NCBI RefSeq assembly: GCF_037126465.1
Contig: NC_088204.1
Coordinates: 70,431,807-70,495,806 of the forward strand
Reading direction: 5' to 3'
Length of the DNA: 64,000 nucleotides
From: Ornithodoros turicata
Taxonomy: Eukaryota > Arthropoda > Arachnida > Ixodida > Argasidae
Positions 11,301-23,300 of the stretch are shown one piece after another (the stretch's first letter is position 1; each line of letters begins with the position of its first letter). The notes beneath the pieces are model-generated. The model saw only the letters and a list, made by a program, of their open reading frames with translations, did no database searches and had not been told where the DNA came from. The position numbers were made by a program, and so were the translations under genes.

Positions 11301-14300
11301 AGCAGGTTGGGCAAACGACCAAGTGCAACCAACTCGAGACCGAAAGTGCCACGCTAAACCACCACTCGTTAGGACGCTGATGTTGCTGCTCGCTTGCGCC
11401 CCGCAGGTAGTTGCTCTCTGTGTCGTGCGCACAGGACGATGGTCTACAACATAGTCCTACAACATACAACATAGTTCTACAACAGTTGGCGATACGGGAT
11501 TGTGCGAGAGGAGAATTATATTTGAATTGTAATGTGGGCAAGCTATCGTTTGTCCCATCCTACAGTTGGCAATACGAACATAGTCGCTCCATTCCAGAGC
11601 GCACCCGCAATTATCTCGCGCGAACGTTTGTCACAAAATGGCGCACACTAAATCATAGTCAAATATTTTTTTAGTATGGACATGGATGCGTGCGTGTGCA
11701 AACTTTATGAGCTATTTTTCACTCCTGATTTGCGGTTGAAGAGCCCTGTTTTCCAATAATCTCGTCGCTTGACTCAATAAAAATAACGAAAAACTGTTTT
11801 GTGGCATAAAAACATGGTGTCCTTTATTTACGACACTCTAGCAAGCACGTGGAGACAACTCGTTCCTTTCCATCGGCGATGTGGTTCTTTTTCCAGCATA
11901 GTCACGCCAGACGGAGATCCCTGCTTGTCTCCGCTTCCATATATCGCTCTAGCAATTCCAACGCGTATCTCGCAAACTGTCTTATTTGATAAGTACTCCG
12001 CGTAAGAATAGCCCTTGAAATATCTCTAAAATCAGTCTCTTCTCTGTGTCCATTAAAAAAGCTTTTTAGGCGCTGCAAATCTGCGTCTGCATACGAACTA
12101 ATCCACTCACGCGATACACTGTATTTTTAAATGGGAAATACGCTCGCAGCCCTCACACTTTTGAAAATGTGGCTCCTCACTTTTTCTTCGGCTGATAGGG
12201 GCGCGAGTCTTTCACCATCCTTGAATCACTCCTTCTTCTCCAGTGTTAGATTCGACGGCTGACGCATTCCTTTCAAATCCGTGAACCGATTGAAACGATT
12301 GGACACCTTTACGTATCATTTTCCATGTATTCCGCCTTCCCGTACGTCGTTTCGACTTTGCGCAAGTCAAACTCATCAAGCATTGCATTCTTTGAACTCA
12401 CCCGGTTTTCTCGAACACAGATGACTTTGTGTTTGTCTGACCTCTTCCTATCGGATTCTACGCACAGAATGAATTGAAAATATTAGCTCAGTTTCCTCAC
12501 GATGAGAACAACAGTACCTTCCCGACTCTCTGTGTAAAGGAAGGAGTCGGCTCAGGAATGTGAGACAAGTAGCTTCTTGAAGCGCCGATCTGGAACGCGT
12601 TATACATATGTTACAACGTTTATGAAAGGTCCCGGTTGTGGGAAGTGAATATTTTTACACTGCGACGTAAACGGGCTACTCGTGCGAGCGGGCGCATGAT
12701 GCAGCAGGGGGCCATCAATAGGGGCTCATGCAAAGAGTGTGAAGCCACAAATGGTTTGATAACCCCGGAAACCAAACTCCAAAAGCGTGGGGAGACTACT
12801 TGTACACGAAATCCGATTTGATTGTTTACAGACGAGAATGCAGGAACGAGCTAAATAAAACGGGCGGCCAGCATGCACTCGCCTTGAATTTTGCACAGTG
12901 AAGTTTAGCAGTTTTGGAGTGACGCAGAACAGTTTTGCTTTTTTGGGATATGATATAAAAAACAGGTTGCGCGCGCGCGTGGGTGGGTTTGAGAGTGGAT
13001 TCGTGGTATCCCGAAATGAAAGTTCCATTAGCTCCATGTCTTAGTGATTCTCAGTGGAGTGCATGCTCCAACATGTTCAGGGGGAAACGTCTGTTTTATA
13101 TCGCAGGTCACCGGTTCGCGCATTCCAAAACAACCTTTTTATAACTAAACAAAATTTTATGTAAAAGTAGTCTCCACCACATTGAAGGTTGTAAATCACT
13201 GAGAAATGGGGTTAACGGAACTTTCATTTCGGGACAACACGAATTCACTCTCAAACCCACCACGCGCGCGCTCAACCTGGTTTTTGTATCATATCTTCCC
13301 CCCCCCCTAAAAAAAAAAAAAAACTGTTCTGTGTCACCGAACATATGTCACCGAACACAATGAAAAGTAGAAAACTGCTAAACCTCACTGTGCAGGCTTC
13401 AAGGCGAGTGTATGCTGGCCGCGTGTTTTATATAGCTCGTTTTTGCATTCTCGTCTGTATAAACAAACAAAAAAGTATTTCATGTACCAGCAGTCTTTCC
13501 ACGCTTTTGGAGTTTGGTTTCCGGGGTTATCAAACCATTTGTGGCTTCACACTCTTTGCATGAGCCCCTATTGCGAAGTCCAAGTGCACACGACACAGAG
13601 AGCATTTACCTGTTTCTGCGGGGCGAGAGCCAGCAGCAACATCAGCGTCCTAACGAGTAGTGGTTTAGCGTGGCATTTTCGGTCTGGAGTTGGTTGCACT
13701 TTGTCCTTTTTTTTTGTTTTTTCCCCCGTGGGTTTCGTTCAGCTTTCCTTGATGCGCTGGAAATACCATGCAGAAGCCGCCGATGAAACTGTTGAGCCCT
13801 CAATGGTGCTGTGTAAACGTTGCCAGCTTGGATAGCCAGGAAGGTAAACGTTGTTCATTATGGACATCGTGAAATCCTCATTGTTTACGCATACTGTGAT
13901 CATCCATAGATTTTTTAACGAAAAAAAGTTTATTTTACCGAAGCCTTGTACAATCCGTAGATTAGTATGGATATGGCGGGCTAGAAGTATGGACACTGAA
14001 TATGGATGGATGTGCAAACTATTTTTCACTCCAGATTTGCAGTTGAACAGCCCTGTTTTTCAATAATCTGTGGCAAAACTCGTTCCGAAGAATGAACACG
14101 CTCCACAGCACAATTTGCCATTCTGCTTAATTGAAACAGTTTCTAAGTTGAACTGCAAAGCACACACAGAAAATGTTCCTAAGCTTGTTCCCACGGTTGG
14201 GCTTGACCTAACGCACGCATGCAACCAGGTGAAGCCAGTTCCCACATACTGCCGCTTTGCTTGATAGCGCTAGAAAATAGTTCTCAAAAGCTGGCGGTGT

Positions 14301-17300
14301 TTTTCCGCTCGCCGTTCTCACATACAACTGAGCACAGAGCGCTGCTGCAGTCGCGGGATATCTTGTTGCGACGGGATGCACCGGTACTACCGTGATTATT
14401 TACTGCCCACGTCGGGCATCCGCAGCATGAACGCGGTTGACACTTTCGATGCCGTGATCGCGATACCGAACTATAATAGTAACCCAACAGTCATGGATTG
14501 GCAGATGCACGCGCACATGAAATCGGAGCCATTTTCATGTCGTCGTCGTCGTCGCTTTCCCGCCTTGCTGCTTCGAGTGATCGGAAGCAAAACAAGCCCC
14601 AGCTTCGGCGACGTCACGGCTGAAGGAAGCTCATGATTGGTTCACGCTGACTCAGCGCTGAAAGTAGCGCTAGAAAGTTGACCAGGGCTCTACTTCGGCA
14701 GGAAAGGTTTCATTGCGGTTCGCAGCAATGCGAGGAGGAAGATATAGCACAATTTTCCAGCGCTATGTACCAAAGCGCTATATGTGGGAACTGGCCTTTA
14801 CTCTTGTACAGTGTGTTTTGAGATGTGTACCCTAAACACGTTTTTTTTTAATTTCCCATTAGCAACTGTGGCTATGTGAACAACAGGAGGCGGCGGCATG
14901 TAAGCTGTTCAGCATTCTAACGCTGGCTCTCTAAGAGATTGAACCATTTGGATAGAAATGAGTCACCAATGAAATGGACATTTTTTTTTCACACTCGCGT
15001 CGCAGCAGTCCAGCCTCAGCTTTCTTTACAAAGAGGGTATACAACCGACGCCATCTATTATATGTGTAGGGAACCTTCTTCGGCTCCATCAGAGCATGTG
15101 AGAAAGCTTCATTGTGAACCAGTGAGCAGCCGGATGGAGGCATGGGCCAATAGCAGTTGAAGCCTACCAGTGTATCAGCCCCCGGCTAAACCTATCTTAT
15201 GGTAAAAGTTCCAATATCCCACAGTTAAACTTAAATTATTTCATCTAAAGATTAGAGAGTGTCGAATAGCAGTCGGGTCTTGCGATGAGTGGAAGTGACC
15301 AATGGCAGTTTGAGCCTGTTAGGGTGCTCTAGACATAAGTGACCAATGAGAGGCTTGTAGTCAGATAGTCCATTGAGCACAACCACTTGCAGTTAGATGA
15401 ACCAATAGCAGTTGGTCTCTACCGAGGGCGCTGAGTGACCAAAGAGTGCAAGAGATGAGCAGATAGAATTACGGACTAGCGATCTCTCTGATGCCACTGA
15501 ACCAACCCATGCCCTACGATGCTGCTGGACCAGGAGGCTGTTGTACCAAACAAAGGTTGAAATCAACAGTTGTCGTGTCTTGTCTGAATCCACTGCATTG
15601 TGCTTTAGGAGCGACAAATGCAGGCTAGCCAATCACTGTTCAGTAGGCCTAGCGCGTACCAATCAGGGCAAGCCATTGGTAGGCTTAGAATGAAGCAAAC
15701 ACTGTCAAGGGCCAATCAGCAGACTCAAGGTGAACCGGCTTAGAAGTCAGGATCAGTAGGACCAATCAGCATGAAGTGGGTGGAGCCAGTAGATAGTTGT
15801 GTCACGAGGTAAGTAGCGTGGGCTAATCAGGAGTCAGCCATCGCGTTGCTCATAATGAACCACTCGGTAGGCTTAGCGTGGTTTGGCTTAGAAGTCAGTA
15901 GGCTTAGAATGAACCAATCAACATGAAGTGGGTGCAGCCAGTAAAGAGTTGCGCCATCTGGTGCCAGTGCATCTAGAACGGGTCAGCGAGGGCCAATTGG
16001 TAGGCTTAGACTGGGGACGACCAATCAGAGCATTTGGAAAGTCTGAGAGAGTGATCAGCAGGCTTAGCGTGGACTGGCTTAGAAGTCAGTAGGCCTAGAA
16101 TAAACCAATCAGCATGAACTGGTGGAGCCACTAAAGAGTTGCGCCACGAGGTAACCTCGGACATCTGAGATAAAGCCACAGTGGGGTCGCTGCTGAGTGG
16201 GCGGGCACTAACAGAGGCTATGTTCAGCGGGCTTAATCAGTGGGCTTAGAACGATGGCCAATCGATAAGCCTTAGATTGGGGATGGCCAACCAGAGGGCT
16301 TAGAAAGTCTGGAAGGGTGATCAGTAGAACCAATCAGCAGAGCCGGTTAATCAGGGGCGGAGCTCAGCGATCGGCGTGCACAAATCAGCGTGAAGAAGCC
16401 AAGTAATAAGCATAAAGGGGCGGAGTCAACCAATCAGTAGGCTTAGCATGGGCCAATCAGTGTGAAATGGGCAGAGCTAAGCGACTAATTAGCATAAAGG
16501 GTGGAGCTATGATTGATCAATCAACGTGAAGTGGGCGGAGCTAATGGAGGCCAATCAGGCTTCAAATGAGGCTTCAAAATTGGCTTGTGTTGGCTTAGAA
16601 CTGGATTGTTTTTTCAAAGAACAGGATTTTGGCTTAGAATTAGATTAGAATTGGATTGGAATTGGATTAGAGAAAAGTCTTGGCTATAGGACTTAAAATT
16701 ATACTACCAATGCTGACTCGAAGTGGCGACCGCAGTCGGTTGTGACGATGGACGCCGTTCCAAAAGGAAAGATCGACGTAGTGACGAGGGCTGCAGCTAC
16801 TGTGGAGGCGGTCGCGTCAGGAACGGGAACGGCTTCGGGCCAGCAGGTAAACCGCTAAATCATATTGAGTGTGTGAGTGGCGCCTTGACTGGTGGGAAAA
16901 GCTCCAACTAAGTTGATGCGGATGTGCTCGAAACGCCCGTCGGGTGGCAGAAAGGTTGAAGGTGGCAAGCGGGTGTGACGCTGAGCCTTGCCGCGCTGGC
17001 ACTATATACATGCGTGTGGACGTCAGAGTTCATGCTAGGCCAGGCATATCTTGTACCAATGCGCCATTGGGTCGCGTGGATGCCAGGGTGACATAGGTTA
17101 TGGAAGTGACTGAGGATAGCACGGCGCAGCATGGAAGGGACAAAAGGTCTGGGTGGCGAGTGCGACGTGTCCCAGGTGACGGGGGCCGAAGTGCCAGGGA
17201 GTGCAACATCTTCAAGCCAGAAGGTGCTCACCTCTACTTATGATTCTGCATCTTCTGTATGGGACCAGTATCCTAAAGTAACAGCAAGGAACAAGAAGCC

Positions 17301-20300
17301 GCTGCGTGTGACCAGTATGCTGGTGACACGCAGTGACTTTTTGTTACTTATTCTAACCACTTATGGTGATTAGGAGATGCTAATAGGGAACTTTCGGAAA
17401 TAGACGCGGTGCATGTGGTCGATCGATCGGTCGCTGTGTGGTGGAGCGCCCCTACCACTCTTCTACCGTCTTCCCTCTGCCCCACTTGTGGAGTGGATGG
17501 CGAGCTCTGCCAAGTCATCCTGGCTTGTGGGCAATATCACCACGAGCGTGCACTAATGGAGGTCTCTATACAACGTATTAAGAAGCGGCCGTTCAACCTC
17601 GCGAAGATCCTTGGAGTGGTTGAATGCTGCCCACCAGATGTAAGGCCTTCGTCTTCTTGCTGAGTACTTGTGCTCCACGGTCTGGTGATAGCTCTCGGAA
17701 AGCCCCCATCAACATTCCCTCATCCGTTCCAAATGCACAATAGGGCAGTGTACCACCTCAGCGGCGGTGAATCGTCCACCTCATCATCACCGAATGTGTG
17801 TGTGTGTGTTGCTTTCAGTATCGGCACTGAGCTAAGCAGGCGAACAACAACACCATTTTGTAGTGTACTTCTCCTGGCAGCAACCTGGCTCCTGTTTCGA
17901 TCTCTCCATCATGATGCTCTCCGGGGACCCTTGGTGTGATGCTGTGTTCTCGCTTGCTCGCATCGAGCTGCGCGGGTAGACGTTTCACACGTGTTGGTAG
18001 GATGTACACCGCGATGTGTGTTTGAAATTCGTTTAATTTTCAGAGAAGTTCCAGTTTCAGAGCAAGGTATTAGTATTTGTTACCGCCATGGCTTGTGATG
18101 CCTTCGGTAACTTTATAACGACAGGTATGATACTGACAGTTCGCCCCATTGTATCTTTGACGGAAATCTTTCCGGCAGAACGCCAAGCCCTTCACAACGA
18201 GGGCAATAATTACGCACGATGCGCCGTGCGTACCGAACTTAAATCCTGAAATGCTGCACGAGGCACAACACTCAGACTGTAAAGGCCATCTTGTGTGCTG
18301 AGCTGTTTTGAACCTTTTGATATTCAGTAGGCAGCAATTCAATTAGTTTGTTAGTGCTATCATAGCTTACGGAGTGTAGCAGTGCTCTCAGAAACAAAAT
18401 AATCCCACTCGACAGCAACCGAACCACAGGAGCCCCCAAGATGTCTGCGGCCACTATCGAACGGCACGCTCTATAGGGCACGTGACTCCCTAGAGTGAAT
18501 GAACGCCCCCGCCGACTTCTTGCATTGGAGCAAAGCCTGTAAGTTAAATTAAGGAATAAAAAATGTATATGTCGATCACAAGTATCACGTACATCACAAA
18601 GACCTCACAGTTATATTCACGAACACATTGTGGCTTTCTGGACGCAATATTTGGGTTTTGAGGTACCTGGTGCATGTCCCCCTTTGAGAGCGTCGCGATA
18701 TAAAAGTTTGTCGTGCTTCTGAGAAATGTAACGCCATGTACTAGTCCTCAAGCCAATACTATATCCTCTTACATTTTGCTGTGTACACTCTTTAGCGCCT
18801 TTACGGGACATCTTAAATTCGCAGAAGTCATTCTTCTCGATTCGGTCGCCTGGAATGTTGCTGGAGAGAATCCATGGCGATTGTGTCGAATGACCGTAGC
18901 AGTACGGCCACAGTTTCCTAAAATAGACATTGAATACTGAATTACAATTTATTTTCTATTAATTGGGCTAAACGACAGTGCTACCGACCATGACACCCTT
19001 GCTAAAAAAATAAGAATAAAATACTACTAGCCACGCCATATGTTGAAAGTTCAGTGCAAAATGTGAAATGTCTCCCTAGTGCTTATCGCGTAGAATATTG
19101 GGCTAGTTGGTGAAGAAGCATAATAAGACCAAAAGTGACGCAAACCGGACGCAAACACAAGGGAGAGAACCACACGTGGCAAGGACCGACACTCAGCCGA
19201 GAATGTTTAGTAAGGAAACCACCCCAGGCAGCACAAACCCTCGGGAAAAGAATGGGAACGCAATGGGGGCTTCGGCTCCTGAGCGGGCGATAGTGCCCGA
19301 CTGGTTCCCAGCGGTGTGGGAACTGAGGAGGTGGAACATAAGAGAAGATAAGGTAGTCCCCCGACGGTGCCCTGATCATTTCCCGCTCTGGTCTCCTTTT
19401 GGTCATGTAAACAATAATATAGGATCGCTCCCCAATGCTGCTCTGATTATTTCCCGGTCTAGACTGACCTTGGTCATGAGACCAAAATATAGGATCGCTC
19501 CCCGATGCTGATCTGATCACTTCACGATAATCAGTCACATGACCGGGATGCAGCAACGGATTTCTCTTTCCAGACTGTCAGGCGCCGAGTGATGCAACAC
19601 GTAACCGACAGTCGAATCTGGCCAATGATGTTCCTCGATCACCCAGCCGTGTTTGCACTGTCGGAGTCACGACCTACTACTATACTAGAGACCTGGGCAT
19701 CCGCAATGCTCCCAGCACCGGGTAGTAGTTCTGGCAATCGCCGCTTGGCTATGGGATTTGGCGCTAGCTCGCACTATTCGTTACCACGTGACTTGTCGCA
19801 ACCGCGGCGATGTATGGTAGGCTGTGTTGACAACGACAAAGCAGTATAAAAGCTATAAAAGAGATAATAGCGCGTGCTCAGCAACAGCCCGTGTATCCCT
19901 GCGTAGCAGTAGCAGACTAAAGGCGGTGGCAAGGGTGATTCCCTTTCCCCAATAATGCCATGTGGCGCTTGCAGCGGTCACTAACGTAACTAACCCGTGA
20001 CCCGTCTCTCCCATAGGGAATCGCCAGCTGTCCAGGTCTCTAGTATAGAGTAGGTCGTGGTCGGAGTACCCGTCGCTCTCGCTGCGAGAAACGAATGTAT
20101 CTGACCGTGCTCCCGAAACTTTCGAGGAATTACAACATTTTTAAGCCATTCATCTAGTGGTAAGTGCTATTCCTTTTTGTGGTATTCCTCGCATTGGTAA
20201 ACGTTACTGATAGATGCTTTTCAACATGAGTGACACCGTTCTAGAAAGCTTCTGTCGAAACTTAGCATCGCATAGTTTCGATTTCAGTGATTCATTGTGT

Positions 20301-23300
20301 TTTATGAGTTGCTTTTAGGATAATGGACTCCCTTTTGGTGAAAATATGGTGCAGTAAAGTTAGGAATCGTATGTATTGTGTATTTGACATCAAACGAAAT
20401 ATAACCATTTCTCAGGACGACTGCGTGCTGCATCTGTGCTTTCCATCACCTGCGTGCGTACACAACTGGAATGCTGGAGGACTTCAGCTCAAGGTTCGTT
20501 TTTGTAGTCATTCTAAATAAAAAAAATATAAAAAAAGAACTTCCGAAGCGAATAAATTATTCCGCTTTAATCCGTTTGCGTAATGTGATCGACGCATGAT
20601 ATGTCAATTTGTTTGAAACTGTGAGTGAATGAAAGCTATCCTGATCTTTCTTTCAGAATGTCATGCTGGACCACTACCAGAGCGTGCTTAAAGAAATCAG
20701 TGCCTTGATGAAAGTATCACCGAAGTGCCCACCACCACATCTCTGCCTCAGAGCCAGTGATGATGGTCAAGATTTTTCTAGCAGATCTCGTCATGTCATG
20801 CTGAAAACTGTAAGTTTAGCTATTTGGTCTGTATTCAATAACGTGTGCGTCTTGTGGTGTGGTGTACTTTTCTCAGTGTAACGTCGACCTCAAGCTATCT
20901 TCCACTTTCAGAATCCACCCCGCATTTCGCACTTCGGCTACAACACTATGAGCATATCGCGCTGTGATGTTGCTTGAAGGGAATACAATCTGGTATGCTG
21001 TGTTGTTTTTCTTTTAAAAGGACTTCGGGTATCCATAATAAGAGGCCCTCATAGCAAGAAAGCCAATGTATAAGAAAAGGCATCTTCTTGATACATTAAT
21101 ATTTCTCACAGTATCCTAAAGCCACAGGTACGAGTCACACATGTGCCATACTGCACTCTCGGAAAAAAAGGGTGGAGCGATTACACCTTTTAGGAGGTAA
21201 TAGTTGTCGCATATGTTGTGCCTAAAAGGTTGCAAAGTTTTACCTGCTACCTACGAATGATAGAGCTACCGCGTCTGATTTGGTGAGCGACGGAGGCGTA
21301 CGCCTTTTTGTCGCAATTTGGATGGATGATAATTTCTTTTACCACCCTTTTACACCCGTTATCAGACGCTATGTTGACCTAGGAGGTAGTTAAGGAAGTT
21401 ACTATCTTATCACACCCTTTTTTCTTAGATCGTGGTTCTCAAATTGTATGTATGTTGCCCTCATATTAGCAAAAGTGCCCAGGTATTTTCTTCTTTTTTC
21501 TTCAAGAGGGTATAGAACGATCATGACACATGTAGTACGGATTCTCAAGTTGTTCACGTGTTCCATGTTGTTGGGGGTAACTCGTTACCATTAGCTTGAT
21601 ACTGCAACCAGGCTACTTGGCTTAGCGAATTTCAGTAACTTTTTGCATAGCTCTTTGCATGTTTCGGGGGTGGGGGGTTTTGTTTGTCAAGTTTGTCAAA
21701 GTAACTCGAAGAAAGTTGTAAGTTCGATTCTGGTCTTCAAACGTCGCAGGCTGAGTCCCCCCCACCCCCCACCCCATGACTTGAGATGAAAGATGACACG
21801 TGCACGGCGCGTCTAACTCCCGTTGTTACATGGTGAATGTTACAAATTATGTTTTAGCCGAGCATTAGGAAGCTGAGGTATCGCGCATCTTAACGATAAG
21901 CAGTATATTGATAATGATAGAGGGCATTGAGTAGCATGGTTAAAACTTGGCACGGTTCTACGATATGTGCGCTTTGTGGTCCTTTCACGTACCTTATTTC
22001 GAGATCAAAATCATCAAATCCCTCCCTAAGGAAGCCTATAAATGTAGGCTTTTTTTGTCGTAGCAGATATTGATATCGTTTTTGTATATCAAGAATATTT
22101 TGAAACGTCTTGAATCGCCCATTGCGACAGCAAGGTCTGAATTAACCATATAGACAGGTCAAGAACTAAAAAGTATACAGGGTGTCCACGCTAACTGTGA
22201 ACATATTTTTTTTAAATATGTATAACACTTTTTTCCAAGATGAAATCATTGCAATATAGCATAAGCTGAAGGGCACTCCCTAGCAGGGTATTAGCAAAGT
22301 CCAAAGGCAATGTCTTAATTAACTTTCATTAATTAAGTTTTTAATTATAAAAGCTACAAAGTTGTCCCAATGAGAACATCTGTTCCTTTTGGTCACCTGA
22401 TATCGTAGCCGTTTTCAGAACAAAAATCCGTTCGATAGATCGCCAGCAAAAAATTAGTGAAGGAACGCCTTTTTTTGCTTTATTTTGTTCATTGCGCATC
22501 TTCGGAGACGCGTATTTCCTTCATCCCCAACGGAAGAGTGGGAAGGAGCACAGTGCCGCCTCATGCGTCGAAGATGAGCTTTAACTTGCGGAAACAAAAC
22601 AAACACAAATGTATCGGGTGACTCTATCGGAACTGGCCTTATCTTGGGTTGCATTTCCTGTTTCCTTTTAATCTTTTTCCAGGACGCGAGAGGCGATAGT
22701 GTGCTCTTTCTCCCTCTCACATTGGGGGTGAAAGAAAGACGCGTCTTCTAAGAAGCGCAATGAACAAAAAAAATGGCGTTCCTTCACGAATTTTTTGCGG
22801 GCGATCTATCGAACGGATTTTTGTTCTGAAAACGGCTACGCTATCAGGTGACCGAAAGGAACAGATGTTCTCATTGGGACAACTTTGTAGCTTTTATAAT
22901 TAAAACTTAAATAATGAAAGTTAATTAAGACATTGCCTTTGGACTTTGCTAATGCCCTGCTAGGGAGTGCCCTTCAGCATATGCTATATTGCAATGATTT
23001 CATCTTGGAAAAAAGTGTTATACATATTTTTAAAAAATATGTTCACAGTTAGCGTGGACACCCTGTATATATTGAGTAGCAAGTACCTTGAAGGTAACTT
23101 CTCACATTTCTAAAGTAGCTTAGGAACTTCACGTCTATTTTCATTACGTTTTATTACGTGTAACTGGGTTTGAAATTTAGTTACGGGCCGGTTTCACGTC
23201 AGTTCAGGCAGGGAGGTCCAAGCGACCTCGTGGGTTTTCAATATTTTTTATATTGATAAGCTCATCGTGTTATGATCAACAGCAGAAAAATGAATCATTT

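Noticed and set aside
10963..11541. Open frame of 192 codons, minus strand
   Set aside because: Composition is Pro/Ser/Arg-rich, there is no motif, it crosses a poly-C run, and parts recur in a duplicated repeat at 13.6 kb.
15140..16570. Possible CRISPR-like array
   Set aside because: Spacing is irregular, repeats are degenerate, and the setting is eukaryotic; it is a minisatellite.
19083..19556. Minus-strand ORF of 157 codons
   Set aside because: It runs through a tandem repeat and has no recognisable domain.
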